A stretch of 51,522 bases of DNA from an uncultured Verrucomicrobiota bacterium (GCA_913047795.1 CAJWTS010000020.1:1-51522), one strand, 5' to 3'. Counted from the first letter of the stretch, positions 41,831-51,522 are shown. Made by a program: numbers and translations. Notes: a model not told the origin generated them from the letters alone.

Positions 41831-44800
41831 ATGTCGCATCCCCGTAAACAAGAACCATTCTTTTCGGCTTCGGATCGATCGGCGTTCTGGATCGCGACCG
41901 CCGCGTCGTTCGCGGTCTATTTCGCCACCCTGGCCCCGACCGTGACACTCGAGGACTCCGGCGAACTCGCCGTTGCGGCGGATTACCTTGGTGTACCGCA
42001 TCCGCCCGGCTACCCGATCTGGACCATCCTTGCATGGATCTTCCATGCCGTCTTCGCCTTTGTCCCGTTTCGTGGTCACCCCAACCCGGCCTGGGCCGTG
42101 GGCTTGCTATCCGTTGTCGCGGGTGCTTTGGCGACGGGGCTGCTGGCCCTGCTGACCTGCCGGTCGGGAAGAGATTTGCTGGCTAATCTCCGCGAAGAGA
42201 AACGGCCTGTCGCGCACGAGACATTGATTTGTCTGGTCGGCTCCGTGACGGGCGCGCTGCTCTTTGCGTTCAGCCCCGCGATGTGGTCCCAGTCTGTCAT
42301 CATCGAGGTCTACAGTCTCAATGCGCTTTTCATGATGGGCATCCTGGTGCTGACCTACCGCTGGCTGGTGCGACCCACCAATGCCGCTCTGATTGCCACG
42401 GCCCTGCTCTTCGGGCTGGGCCTGACAAATTACCAGATCCTGCTTTTGATCGGCGCCACCCTGGCCGTCGCCGTGCTGTTGCGCGACCTTGATCTCTTCC
42501 GCGACTTCGTCCTGGCCGCCGTTGCGCTGGGCATGCTTGTTTTGATCTGTCGCGTCGCGTCCACGGCGCCCATCTACGGCTTCGCGAAGCACGGCGCGGC
42601 CAGCATGCCCATTTCAGGCGGTGCTGCAACCGTGCTTGCCAGCGCCATCGCGGGACTCGGCCTGCTGGCACATGCCTTCCGGGTCCGCCGCGCAACCGGC
42701 CTGCTTGTGCTTTTCGGCGTCGGCTGCGTTCTGGTCCTTGTTTTTGTGATGCGGCTCGACCCCCCTCCTGAATACGTCGCCCCGCACAATGTGGCCGTGG
42801 AGCCCTTCAACTGGCGAACGCCGATCGGGGTCTTCTTCGCAATGGCCGCGATCATGCTTCTCATGGCGATCCGCATGCCCCGCGGCTTCGCCTTTCCGGC
42901 AGCCTGTCTCGCCACACTCGTACCATTGGCCGTGCTGACTCGGAAGGGGATCCTGCACGGCCTGGTTCACCCGACCAGCCCATGGTTCTGGATGTACTTT
43001 TTTCTGAACGGCGTGCTTCTGATCTATATCGCCTGCCTGCTGCCACGCGGACGCGTCGTCGCTCTAACCATTCTCGCATTCGAAGCAGGACTCGCCGTGT
43101 ACGGCTACATGCCGCTCGTCTCCGACCTTCTCAATCCGCCCATGAACTGGGGCCACGCGCTGACCTGGGAGGGCTTCAAACATTCCGTCACCCGCTCCCA
43201 GTATCATTCCATTGAGCCCACCAGTCCCCTTTCGGAGGCCTACGTCGAGCAGGTGATCTTCTACCTATGGGACCTGCGCCGCCAGTTCACGATGCTGATC
43301 GTGCCACTGGGATTCCTGCCCTTCTGCATGTGGCGTTACACAAAACTGCGCCTACCACTTTTGGCCACGGGCTGTGTCGCCGCGATAGCGATCGGGCTCT
43401 GTGCCGTCGTCGAGAAGTCCACCAGCGGTGTCCCTGCCATTGCATCCGGCGGGGTCTATCGTGCCTTGTTTGTGCTTGCCATGCTCATTGCGGCGATCGG
43501 GGTGGCCCTGCTCCTTACGTCGGCCGCGCGCGACCTATTTGCCAAGCTGCGTGATCACACCGCATCACACCGCGTCGTGTCCGGCCTGATCCTGACCGCG
43601 TTCGCATTGGCATACCTGCTGTTCGTGGCCCACGTGGTGCGCACCGTCGCGGGATCGGGCGCCGCACTTCCACCGATGCGAGCGCTTATCCTCGGCTTCA
43701 TCGCACTCGCGCCCGCGGCGGTGATCGGCGGGCTTATCTTCCTGCGCCGTTCGGAAGGCGGCCCCACTCCCCAGCTCGACATCCGTTCGCAACAATGGCT
43801 ACTGGCCTTGCTGGCGGGATTTATGGCCCTGAGCCTTCTGTTAATCTCACTCGCCCAACTGAAGGGCGATTTGCAGGACACCTTCATCCAACGCGTTAAA
43901 TTCATCCCCTCCCACCTGATCTTCGCCGTTTGGCTCGCTTACGGCGTCATGATCATGCTGACCGTCGGCACCCGGCTCCTGAGCGCCATCCCGCGTATCG
44001 GCATTCTCGCACCCCTGCTGGCCTGCCTGCTGCCGCTGGTTCCGATCTCGCAGAACATTTGGAACCGTTCCCTCGTTTTCGAAATGGGTGGCGCCGAGCA
44101 GGGCGATCACGACTTCGGATGGCAGTTCGGCTATTACCAACTGCGCGGTTCCGTCGGGATCGAGGAGGAATTGACGCCCGACGCCGAACCTCTCCCTAAC
44201 CCGCAGTATCCGCCCCCGCTCGAGCAGGATGCCATCTTGTTCGGCGGAACCGACCCCGGGCGATTCGTGCCCACGTACATGATCTTCAGCGCCAATGTGC
44301 GACCCGATGTCTTCCTCCTGACCCAGAACGCACTGGCCGACAACAGTTACATGAGTGTCTTGCGCGATCTCTACGGCCAGGACATATGGCTGCCCACTTT
44401 GCGCGACAACCGGGCGGCCCTGGGGCGTTACGTAGCCGAGCGACGCGATCGCATCAATAAAGCGCAGGGGCTTCAAGTCTCCGGCGGCCGGATCTTTGTG
44501 CAGGGCCCGCGCGAAGTCATGAAAATCAACGAGTTCATCACGCGCATGATCTTCGATAAAAACAAGTGGCGCCACGCGTTCTATGTCGAGGAGAGCTTCC
44601 CGATTCCGTGGATGAACGACTTTATGGTGCCTCACGGTCTGATCATGCGCGTCGATGAACGGCCGCATGACAAGCTGCCCACAGCACGCGTAAACGAAGA
44701 CATGGACTTTTGGGACTGGTATGCGCGTCGCCTGTCATCCGACCGGCGTTTCGTGCGCGACGTCTCTGCGCGAAAGGCCTTTTCCAAATTGCGAACGACC

Positions 44801-45580
44801 ATGGGCGGCATCTATGCGCACCACGAGATGTACGATCTCGCGGAGACGGCCTACCGTGAAGCGCTCCTGCTCTATCCGGCCAGTCCGGAGGGCACCTTCC
44901 GCCTGCTACGCGATGTGTACTGGAAATCTAACCGCCTTGCGGATGCCAAACCCACCCTGCTCCGGTTCGCGCAGATTGATCCATTAAATGATCGCATCCA
45001 GAAGATCCTGAAAAGCATGGACCAGATATTTACGTTCACGGATCGCAAGGAATTGATTCACGACCAGATCACCAGCGGAAACTTCAGCCCGGACCAGATT
45101 ATCAAGGTTGCGGACCAGTATCACGAGCGCGAAAACCCACAGGGCGTGGCGATTCTGATTGACGGTCTGCTGGGTCGATCCAATCTAAACTCCACCGAAC
45201 TGTACCGAATCGGGAAGAAGTGCAAGTCCTACGGATTGCATGCACGCATGGAGACGGCGTTCACACGTTATATCGCCATGGCGGGCGAGAATCTATCGGA
45301 TGTCGTCCTGCTGGAGATGGCGCAGATCTACCGCGAGGCCGGCAACATCACCCGCCGTATCGAGGTACTCAACCAATTCCTGACGAAGCATCCCGCGCAT
45401 ACCCCGGCACGGATCGACCTAGCCGTTGCACTTTTCATCACCAAGCGTTACGATCAAGGTGTTTCGTCATTGCAGGAAGCCATACGACTCGGTGGGGACA
45501 AGGCTCGCCGGGCGATCCAATCCGATCCGCGCCTGGCGCCGGTGCTGCAACACGATCAGTATCGTAAGTTGCTTGAATGA
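41831..45580 (+). CDS. DUF2723 membrane protein with C-terminal TPR domain (putative glycosyltransferase), copy 1
   Basis: A 1249-residue protein from the ATG at 41831 (GGAG 5 bases upstream). A GTG at 41786 would add 15 residues. Many membrane helices span residues of about 15-755. The DUF2723 signature is near residues 35-65: APTVTLEDSGELAVAA and PHPPGYPIWT, with acidic residues in the first outer loop as in other lipid-sugar-using GT-C enzymes. After the membrane part comes a large soluble domain (FGWQFGYYQL, FGGTDPGRFVPTYMIF) and TPR-like helices from about 990 to the end. DUF2723 is shared with TMEM260, a eukaryotic protein O-mannosyltransferase. The acceptor here is unknown. It lies about 54 bases after the DPPR-like gene. 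Confidence 0.85.
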   Translation: MSHPRKQEPFFSASDRSAFWIATAASFAVYFATLAPTVTLEDSGELAVAADYLGVPHPPGYPIWTILAWIFHAVFAFVPFRGHPNPAWAVGLLSVVAGALATGLLALLTCRSGRDLLANLREEKRPVAHETLICLVGSVTGALLFAFSPAMWSQSVIIEVYSLNALFMMGILVLTYRWLVRPTNAALIATALLFGLGLTNYQILLLIGATLAVAVLLRDLDLFRDFVLAAVALGMLVLICRVASTAPIYGFAKHGAASMPISGGAATVLASAIAGLGLLAHAFRVRRATGLLVLFGVGCVLVLVFVMRLDPPPEYVAPHNVAVEPFNWRTPIGVFFAMAAIMLLMAIRMPRGFAFPAACLATLVPLAVLTRKGILHGLVHPTSPWFWMYFFLNGVLLIYIACLLPRGRVVALTILAFEAGLAVYGYMPLVSDLLNPPMNWGHALTWEGFKHSVTRSQYHSIEPTSPLSEAYVEQVIFYLWDLRRQFTMLIVPLGFLPFCMWRYTKLRLPLLATGCVAAIAIGLCAVVEKSTSGVPAIASGGVYRALFVLAMLIAAIGVALLLTSAARDLFAKLRDHTASHRVVSGLILTAFALAYLLFVAHVVRTVAGSGAALPPMRALILGFIALAPAAVIGGLIFLRRSEGGPTPQLDIRSQQWLLALLAGFMALSLLLISLAQLKGDLQDTFIQRVKFIPSHLIFAVWLAYGVMIMLTVGTRLLSAIPRIGILAPLLACLLPLVPISQNIWNRSLVFEMGGAEQGDHDFGWQFGYYQLRGSVGIEEELTPDAEPLPNPQYPPPLEQDAILFGGTDPGRFVPTYMIFSANVRPDVFLLTQNALADNSYMSVLRDLYGQDIWLPTLRDNRAALGRYVAERRDRINKAQGLQVSGGRIFVQGPREVMKINEFITRMIFDKNKWRHAFYVEESFPIPWMNDFMVPHGLIMRVDERPHDKLPTARVNEDMDFWDWYARRLSSDRRFVRDVSARKAFSKLRTTMGGIYAHHEMYDLAETAYREALLLYPASPEGTFRLLRDVYWKSNRLADAKPTLLRFAQIDPLNDRIQKILKSMDQIFTFTDRKELIHDQITSGNFSPDQIIKVADQYHERENPQGVAILIDGLLGRSNLNSTELYRIGKKCKSYGLHARMETAFTRYIAMAGENLSDVVLLEMAQIYREAGNITRRIEVLNQFLTKHPAHTPARIDLAVALFITKRYDQGVSSLQEAIRLGGDKARRAIQSDPRLAPVLQHDQYRKLLE

Positions 45581-45612
45581 TTGGGCCGGAACCCGCCAGC
45601 AACGGACCGGAA

Positions 45613-45625
45613 TTGACCTTATAAT
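45613..45625 (+). promoter_or_regulatory. possible -10 region before the second DUF2723 gene
   Basis: A perfect TATAAT occurs at 45620-45625 in the 129-base gap between the two DUF2723 genes, next to TTGACC at 45613-45618. The two boxes are too close to act together, and I find no good -35 at the right distance. The second gene may have its own promoter, but the support is weak. Confidence 0.25.
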
Positions 45626-45709
45626 ATGCCCGATCAGGTATCTTGCAGGCCCGTGATCGATCTTGTACGATGCGTGCCTGCTTTTACGTATAGAAGCGGA
45701 TAATTTCTC

Positions 45710-48700
45710 ATGAGTAACGAACTAGCATCCGCGTCACCACCGGAGCGATTCTTCACCCGGGTTGACTGGGCCGCGTTCTGGACGGCGTTGACCACGTCGT
45801 TCCTGGTCTATTTTTACACGATGGCGCCAACCGTGACCCTGGAAGACTCCGGCGAACTTGCCGTAGCCGGCGATCACCTCGGCGTGCCGCACCCACCCGG
45901 CTATCCCATCTGGACCATCATCTGCTGGATATTCCGACATATCTTCGCTTTCGTGCCCTACCGCGGATACCCGAATCCCGCATGGGCGATTGCGCTCGTA
46001 TCGGTCGTCTTCGGCGCGCTGGCCATCGCTGTCACGGCTATGCTCATTTCGCGTTCGGGCGCTGATCTCCTGGACTGCCTGAATCGCGACAGGAAGGAAC
46101 GTGGCGACGCCGATGATTCGGATGCGACCCGATCAAACAACCTGATCTGCTACATTGCGGGCGTCACCGGCAGCCTGCTGTTCGCCTTCAGTCCCGTCAT
46201 GTGGTCGCAATCGGTGATCGTCGAAGTCTACTCCCTGAACGCCTTCTTCCTGATCATCATGTTCCTGCTCTGCTACCGATGGATGCGGCGGCCGACTAAC
46301 TCACTGCTCTACACCACCGCATTCATTTTCGGCCTCGGCCTCACCAACTACCAGGTGCTCCTGCTCACCGGGATCTGCCTGATCCTGATCATCATGATGC
46401 GCGACCTGAATCTTTTCCGCGATTTCCTGATTATGGGATCCATCTTCATTCTTGCGATTGGCATCATCAAGCTGGCCAGCATGGGGCAAATGATCCACTT
46501 CACGAAACATCCCCTATATAAAGTCGTCACCCCCGGTAATTACGGAGCCATCATCGCGACCGGCTTCTTCCTGATTCTCGCCGCACTTTGCATGAATCGT
46601 GGAAAGATCAACCCGGGTCTACCGATCGCGCTTTACGCCGCGGGGGCAATCGTCATGCTCTGGATGGTGGGACGCATCGAAACGGCGCCCGCACTTGTGA
46701 CACCACCGGGTCAGACGGCCGACACCTTCTCCTGGGCCAAACCTTCCCTCATATTTGTCGTGCTCGTGGGAATCCTGGTCGTCATGTGCTGTTTCACGCC
46801 GCGCGGCGCAAGGATCATGCTGATCGGCCTGGCCGTACTGATCCCGATGGCGATCCTGCTCAAAAAGGGCGCTCTGTACAGCGTGCTCCATCCGACCGAT
46901 GCCTGGTTCTGGTTCTACATGTTGCTGAACGCCGTTCTTCTGACGACCTCGTGGTATTGTCTGCCTAACGGCAAGACCGTCGCGTTGACGATCCTCTGCG
47001 CTGAAGTCGGGGTTGGCTTCTATCTTTATATGCCCATCGTGTCCGACCTGCGCAATCCGCCCATGAACTGGGGGCACCCCGTCACCTGGGAGGGGTTCAA
47101 ACATGCGGTCACGCGCGGTCAATATGAAAAAATCACACCGTCCGACATATTCTCGAGTCGTTACCTGGAACAGGTCGGCTTCTACCTGACGGACTTACGC
47201 CGCCAATTCACCCTCCTGATTGCGCCTCTGGGCTTCCTGCCCTTCGTCATGTGGCGTGTCGACGTTGCCGGATTCCGCTTCAAGGCCCTCAACGTGTCCA
47301 TTATTCTGGCATTCGCGGCGGCGGTTTTCGTAATGATCGATAAACTCACGGGGGGCATCTCCATCGTAGAAGACGTTTATCGCACCCTGCTCGCGGTCAT
47401 TCTTATCCTTCTTGCGCTCGGCACAACGCTGGTCGGCCTAAACATTCTAAGGGAATTCTGGCAGAAGGCCTTTGGAAAAGAACCGACGCCACTCGGCGAG
47501 CGGGTCACAGCGGCCCTGCCCTTGCTGGGCGTCGCCGGTGCCGCCCTGCTCTTTGCAGGCATGATCGGGTCAAAACTGATCGACAACGAGCTGAAACTAG
47601 CACCCTCCGAAAGCTTCGGCATGCTGATGATTATCGTTCTCCCCACGGTAGCCATTGGGCTCATGATTTGGTTGATGATCAAGCAGAAGGCGTTCAAGCC
47701 GACGATCGACTCCCAATGGCAGCACTGGCTGCTTGTCACCGTGGCAGGGTTTTTCATGTTGGGACTGGTTCTCATCTCGCTCGCCAACCTGAAGGGTGAC
47801 GTGCAGGACACGTTCATCCAGCGCGTGAAATTCATCATGTCGCACGCGTTCTATGCCCTCTGGGTTGGATATGGGCTCATTCTGGGCCTGGCGTACGTGA
47901 TTCGGGTTCTGCGCAATCGTCTCGTCCTGCAGTACGGCGCCTTTGCGTTCACTGCTCTATTGCCCCTGATCCCAATCCACCAGAACTACTTCAACAGCGA
48001 TCTCGTTCGCGAGATGGGTGGTGCCGAGCAACAGGGTCATGACTTCGGCTGGCAGTTCGGAAAATACCAACTCACCGGCGCCGACGGGATCAGCGAAGAA
48101 CTAGACCCGGAAGAGGAGCCTCTGCCGAATCCGGAATTCCCCAAACCCATGGGCCCCAATGCCGTCTTCTACGGCGGCACGGATCCCGGGCGTTTTGTGC
48201 CGACCTACATGATCTATTCGGCCGACGTGCGCGAGGATGTCTACCTCATTACTCAGAACGCGCTGGCCGACAATACGTTCATGAGCGTGACACGGGACCT
48301 CTACGGTGATGACATTTGGATTCCCTCGGCGAAGGACAATGCAAGCGCCTTCAGCAAATACGTCGACGATGTACGCTCCGGCCGCATGGCTCCCAGCGCC
48401 GCCCTCAAGATTCAGAACGGACGCGTCAGCGTGCACGGTGTCGCAGGCGTGATGATCATCAACGGCATCCTGGCCAAAATGATATTTGACCACAATATCT
48501 TCCGCCACAACTTCTACGTGGAGGAAAGCTACGTCATCAACTGGATGTACCCCTACCTCATCCCCCATGGATTGATCATGCAGATATGGAAAGAACCCAT
48601 GAAGGGCCTCACGACCGAAATGGTCAACAACGACCTCGAGTTCTGGGACTGGTATACACGGCGCCTGACCACAGATACCGGGTTTCTGCGGGACGTGGTG

Positions 48701-49531
48701 GCACGCAAGTCTTTCTCGAAGTTACGCAGTGCGATCGGCGGTGTCTACGTCACGCGTGGCCTGTTCTCACAAGCCGAGGACGCCTTCCGCGAGGCGCTTA
48801 AGCTCTACCCCTCGAGCCCCGAAGCGAATTTCCGCATGGCAGGCGACGTATATCTGCGACGACAACTGTTCAAGCAAGCCAAGGATACGATGCTTCGTTT
48901 TCAGGAGCTTGATCCCAAAAACGGCCGCATCCAGGGCTTTATCAACCAGATCAGTGACAATGCCACCACCGTGAATCGGGTGCTCGAGTTACAGAAAGTG
49001 CTCCAGTCGGGAACGCGCGACATCAACAAAGCATTCGAACTGGCAGACCTCTATCGCAAAATGGGCGACACGCGCCGCTACCTTAACCTGATGAACAAGA
49101 TTATCGGCGACCCGAACGTTCCACCCGAGGTCGCGTTCAAGATCGGGCAAATGCATTCCGCAGCAAAACACCCTGAGGAAATGGACGCCGCGTTCGAACG
49201 ATGCCTGCTCCGGACCGCCTCGAACATACCGCCGCCAAATCTTCTGATGATGGCCGAGATGTACGCCAAGGGCGGAAACATCCCCAAGGCCCGCGACCGA
49301 CTGCTCCATTATCTGAAGTTCCGCCCCGACGATGTGATGCAGCGAATCAACCTTGCGCTCATGCATCTCGCGCTCCAAAACGTCGATGCCGCATACGTTA
49401 CACTCGAGCATGCCGTGCGACTCGGTGGCGATTCCGCGCGAAATATGATCAAAAAAGACCAGCGCTTCGCGCCGATCCAACAGACCCCGCGCTTACAGAA
49501 AATCCTCAACTCCAAGGTCTCGCTCTTCTAG
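45710..49531 (+). CDS. DUF2723 membrane protein with C-terminal TPR domain (putative glycosyltransferase), copy 2
   Basis: A 1273-residue paralogue of the gene before it, alike over its whole length: APTVTLEDSGELAVAG, PHPPGYPIWT, PMNWGHPVTWEGFKHAVTRGQY and FYGGTDPGRFVPTYMIYSAD all align. The soluble end has TPR units such as GLFSQAEDAFREALKLYPSSPEANFRM (about residues 1023-1050). It probably sits in the inner membrane with the TPR part outside or in the periplasm, to hold the acceptor. The tandem pair has 129 bases between genes. Loop residues differ in places (AADYLG against AGDHLG), so the two may act on different sugars or targets. Confidence 0.85.
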   Translation: MSNELASASPPERFFTRVDWAAFWTALTTSFLVYFYTMAPTVTLEDSGELAVAGDHLGVPHPPGYPIWTIICWIFRHIFAFVPYRGYPNPAWAIALVSVVFGALAIAVTAMLISRSGADLLDCLNRDRKERGDADDSDATRSNNLICYIAGVTGSLLFAFSPVMWSQSVIVEVYSLNAFFLIIMFLLCYRWMRRPTNSLLYTTAFIFGLGLTNYQVLLLTGICLILIIMMRDLNLFRDFLIMGSIFILAIGIIKLASMGQMIHFTKHPLYKVVTPGNYGAIIATGFFLILAALCMNRGKINPGLPIALYAAGAIVMLWMVGRIETAPALVTPPGQTADTFSWAKPSLIFVVLVGILVVMCCFTPRGARIMLIGLAVLIPMAILLKKGALYSVLHPTDAWFWFYMLLNAVLLTTSWYCLPNGKTVALTILCAEVGVGFYLYMPIVSDLRNPPMNWGHPVTWEGFKHAVTRGQYEKITPSDIFSSRYLEQVGFYLTDLRRQFTLLIAPLGFLPFVMWRVDVAGFRFKALNVSIILAFAAAVFVMIDKLTGGISIVEDVYRTLLAVILILLALGTTLVGLNILREFWQKAFGKEPTPLGERVTAALPLLGVAGAALLFAGMIGSKLIDNELKLAPSESFGMLMIIVLPTVAIGLMIWLMIKQKAFKPTIDSQWQHWLLVTVAGFFMLGLVLISLANLKGDVQDTFIQRVKFIMSHAFYALWVGYGLILGLAYVIRVLRNRLVLQYGAFAFTALLPLIPIHQNYFNSDLVREMGGAEQQGHDFGWQFGKYQLTGADGISEELDPEEEPLPNPEFPKPMGPNAVFYGGTDPGRFVPTYMIYSADVREDVYLITQNALADNTFMSVTRDLYGDDIWIPSAKDNASAFSKYVDDVRSGRMAPSAALKIQNGRVSVHGVAGVMIINGILAKMIFDHNIFRHNFYVEESYVINWMYPYLIPHGLIMQIWKEPMKGLTTEMVNNDLEFWDWYTRRLTTDTGFLRDVVARKSFSKLRSAIGGVYVTRGLFSQAEDAFREALKLYPSSPEANFRMAGDVYLRRQLFKQAKDTMLRFQELDPKNGRIQGFINQISDNATTVNRVLELQKVLQSGTRDINKAFELADLYRKMGDTRRYLNLMNKIIGDPNVPPEVAFKIGQMHSAAKHPEEMDAAFERCLLRTASNIPPPNLLMMAEMYAKGGNIPKARDRLLHYLKFRPDDVMQRINLALMHLALQNVDAAYVTLEHAVRLGGDSARNMIKKDQRFAPIQQTPRLQKILNSKVSLF

Positions 49532-49574
49532 CCGTGACATGGAGTACGCGCGGTACGGCCCGCGCCAGACCCCT

Positions 49575-50330
49575 TCATCCTTCGGACAGCGTATGGTGCA
49601 AGATGCTCAGGCCGTACAGCGCGGCCGTATCCGACCGCAACACCTGATCCCCGTAAGAGCATTCCATCGCGCCTACAGATCGGAATTGCTCCATCTCGTC
49701 CGCACTGAAATCACCCTCGGGCCCGATGATCAACGCGACGGCCGGCGGGGCTGCCTCCCTGATGTTTTCCAAAACGTTCGCCAGTGGCGGGGCATTGGCC
49801 GCCAACGATGCCAGAACGATCCTTCGGTCGCCTGGCGGTTGACCTGCCCACTCATTGAGCGTCGCCACGGGAAGAATCTCCGGAACACGCGCATTGCCGC
49901 ATTGCTTGGCCGACTCGATAGCGATCCGCCGCCAACGTTTCGACCGTTCCAGGCGCTGCGAAACAGGAATTCGTGAGACGGTGCGCTCCACGAGCAGAGG
50001 CGCGATTCGCGCCACACCCAACTCCGTCGCCTTCTGCACGATCAAATCCATCGTCGCCCGGCGCGGCAGGCCCTGCACCAACTCCAGTGTGGTCGCGGGT
50101 GGCGGCGCCTCCTGTCGATCCCCGATCTCGAGGATCGCCAACTTGCCATCCATTGCAACGATTCGCGCGGGCGCATCCGTCCCGCATCCGTCAAACAGGG
50201 TAACCTCGTCACCGATCTCCGCACGCAAGACCCGTGCAAGATGAGTAGACTCGTCGGCATCCAGCTCAGCACGATCACCGGTCCATGCGTCCGGTTCAAG
50301 AAAACAGCGATATCCGTGACTGCGGGACAT
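49575..50330 (-). CDS. rsmE: 16S rRNA (uracil1498-N3)-methyltransferase
   Basis: A 251-residue SPOUT methyltransferase. The N-terminal PUA-like part has HLARVLRAEIGDEVTLFDG. The knot part has QKATELGVARIAPLLVERTV, then RWRRIAIESAKQCGNARVPEI and the SAM site IGPEGDFSADEMEQF with LRSDTAAL at the end. All are RsmE hallmarks. It follows dnaJ by about 100 bases on the same strand, an order found in many bacteria. A strong hairpin lies between. Confidence 0.95.
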   Translation of the reverse strand: MSRSHGYRCFLEPDAWTGDRAELDADESTHLARVLRAEIGDEVTLFDGCGTDAPARIVAMDGKLAILEIGDRQEAPPPATTLELVQGLPRRATMDLIVQKATELGVARIAPLLVERTVSRIPVSQRLERSKRWRRIAIESAKQCGNARVPEILPVATLNEWAGQPPGDRRIVLASLAANAPPLANVLENIREAAPPAVALIIGPEGDFSADEMEQFRSVGAMECSYGDQVLRSDTAALYGLSILHHTLSEG

Positions 50331-50359
50331 ATCGATTCGCTCCCGTCCGCGATGCTATT

Positions 50360-50382
50360 GCGTGCCAGGCAGCCTGGCACGC
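50360..50382 (-). terminator. 10-bp perfect hairpin between dnaJ and rsmE
   Basis: GCGTGCCAGG and CCTGGCACGC are perfectly complementary with a three-base centre. ATGCT / AGCAT can extend the pairing outward. A second small hairpin (CCCCG-CATT-CGGGG, 50407-50420) lies nearer dnaJ. Neither has a U-tract. The form (10 pairs, three-base centre) is the same as that after clpC. Confidence 0.4.
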
Positions 50383-50434
50383 CAGCATGAATAATCTGCT
50401 GCGACGCCCCGCATTCGGGGATGCCGCCAGCGCT

Positions 50435-51522
50435 CTACAATTCCATGCGCTCCTTGCGCGTCAGGAACTTCTCTGCCTCTTTTTTGAAGCGCAAGTCCTG
50501 CGGGTAGTTGCTCTCATCGAGATGATCGCGCGCTTCGCGCACGTGCTTCTTCTGTTTCATCGACAGCCGCGTCGGCGTCTCGGCGATAATCCGGACATGA
50601 AGATCACCGGGTCCGTGTCCGTCCGGACGGGGCATCCCCTTTCCGCGCAGGCGAAAAACCGTACCGTTTTCGGTACCGGGCGCGATCTTCACCTTGGCGT
50701 AGCCGTCCAGTGTCGGCACCTCTGCCTCGCCGCCCAGCGCCATCATGTCAAAGGACACCGGCACCTCGATCAGTAGATCCTCATCCGAACGCTTAAAAAG
50801 CCCATGTGCCTTCACCTGCAATACCACGTACAAGTCGCCGGACGGTCCACCTCGTGATCCGCCCTCGCCCTTCCCGCTTAACCGCAAGCGTTGCCCCGTC
50901 GCGACTCCTTTCGGTATCTTAAGGCTGAGTTTATTACGCGTCTTGACGCGCCCCTCGCCTCCGCACTTCTTACAGGGGTCCGATATCATCATGCCCTCAC
51001 CCTGGCACACGGGACAAGCCTGGCGCACCTGGAAAAACCCGCTGGCAGACACAACTTCGCCATGACCACCACAATGCCGGCAACTCTCCGGTTTAGCCCC
51101 CGCCGCGAGACCCTTGCCCTGACAAAGCCCACAGGTATCCATCATCGGGAACTCGATCTCACGCTGCGACCCGAAGGCAGCCTCTTCAAATTCGATTTCC
51201 AGATCGAAGCGCAGATCCGCACCGCGGGTGCCTCCGCGTGTCCGGTGGCGGCCACCACCACCGAAGAATTCGTCAAAGATGCTGCCGCCCGATCCGAAAA
51301 TGCTTCCAAGGATGTCCTGCAGATCATCCGCATGCGTGAAGTCGCGACGGAAATCGAATCCACCCGGCCCGAACTTGACCCCCTCGTGGCCATACTGATC
51401 ATATTGTCGCCGCTTCTCGGGATCGCCCAGAACCTCGTAGGCTTCGGAAAGCTCTTTAAACTTCTCCTCGGCCTGACCATCACCCTGGTTGCGATCCGGA
51501 TGATATTGCATCGCAAGCTTGC
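50435..51522 (-). CDS. dnaJ: chaperone DnaJ, N-terminal codons outside the window
   Basis: About 362 residues are visible. The frame is open to the right edge and reads [11 protein letters not shown] there, the middle of a J domain with the HPD motif, so the true start lies roughly 20-30 codons beyond. After the Gly/Phe region come the four zinc-binding repeats [24 protein letters not shown] and CKKCGGEG, then the two substrate-binding beta domains and a short C-terminus. DnaJ delivers clients to DnaK and raises its ATPase rate. An internal ATG at 51511 is part of the J domain, not the start. Confidence 0.97.
   Translation of the reverse strand, partial: KLAMQYHPDRNQGDGQAEEKFKELSEAYEVLGDPEKRRQYDQYGHEGVKFGPGGFDFRRDFTHADDLQDILGSIFGSGGSIFDEFFGGGGRHRTRGGTRGADLRFDLEIEFEEAAFGSQREIEFPMMDTCGLCQGKGLAAGAKPESCRHCGGHGEVVSASGFFQVRQACPVCQGEGMMISDPCKKCGGEGRVKTRNKLSLKIPKGVATGQRLRLSGKGEGGSRGGPSGDLYVVLQVKAHGLFKRSDEDLLIEVPVSFDMMALGGEAEVPTLDGYAKVKIAPGTENGTVFRLRGKGMPRPDGHGPGDLHVRIIAETPTRLSMKQKKHVREARDHLDESNYPQDLRFKKEAEKFLTRKERMEL

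Noticed and set aside
46790..46799. TGTTTCACG, half of a parS-like palindrome
   Set aside because: Only one half matches. It lies inside the second DUF2723 gene and is far from parB.

Overview
The window looks like a piece of a Gram-negative chromosome from the PVC group (Verrucomicrobiota / Kiritimatiellota type). The strongest lineage clue is a 50-residue gene at 29688-29840 that matches my memory of the 'small basic protein' family of Chlamydiae and Verrucomicrobia. LamG and DUF2723 proteins, bactofilins, an outer-membrane MlaA protein and an mcsA-mcsB-clpC operon fit this. Base composition is GC-rich and even. I see no insertion sequence, prophage or CRISPR array.

Left part (1-7.7 kb). 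A secreted YadA-like adhesin gene on the minus strand runs off the left edge; its head region is about 26 perfect-length 48-bp repeats. Then come a small orphan gene, tRNA-Ser(UGA), a secreted LamG protein and a rhomboid protease. Next is a trio: a PhyH-type dioxygenase, an iodothyronine-deiodinase-like protein and a second PhyH dioxygenase. The deiodinase-like gene is split by an in-frame UGA exactly where the family carries selenocysteine, and a bacterial SECIS-like hairpin follows the UGA. I read it as one selenoprotein gene (6088-6753, minus).

Middle part (7.9-30 kb). mlaA-mlaC-MMPL (plus strand) forms a lipid-trafficking operon. It is followed on the minus strand by housekeeping genes, listed here in transcription order: small basic protein-rluB-SH3 protein-mscS-trkA-trkH-gmhA-like-hypothetical, tRNA-Leu(CAG), ilvE-mcsA-mcsB-clpC, and ffh-rpsP-khpA-trmD-rplS-rnhB-yraN-zinc-finger membrane protein. 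trmD seems to start at a CUG codon.

Right part (30-51.5 kb). A DnaQ-type exonuclease, tRNA-His, then (minus) amidase-argC-bactofilin-zinc-ribbon bactofilin-parB-M28 peptidase. On the plus strand are TPR-dtd-parA, so parA and parB lie about 5 kb apart on opposite strands. After def comes a sugar-transfer cluster: a polyprenyl-phosphate mannose synthase, a DPPR-synthase-like UbiA protein and two tandem 1250-1270-residue DUF2723 proteins. DUF2723 is shared with the eukaryotic O-mannosyltransferase TMEM260, so the set may be a lipid-linked-sugar protein glycosylation system. rsmE and a dnaJ cut by the right edge close the window.

The observations most worth following are the deiodinase-like selenoprotein with its dioxygenase neighbours, the DUF2723 / polyprenyl-phosphate sugar cluster, the MCE-less mlaA-mlaC-MMPL operon, and the bactofilin-parB linkage.
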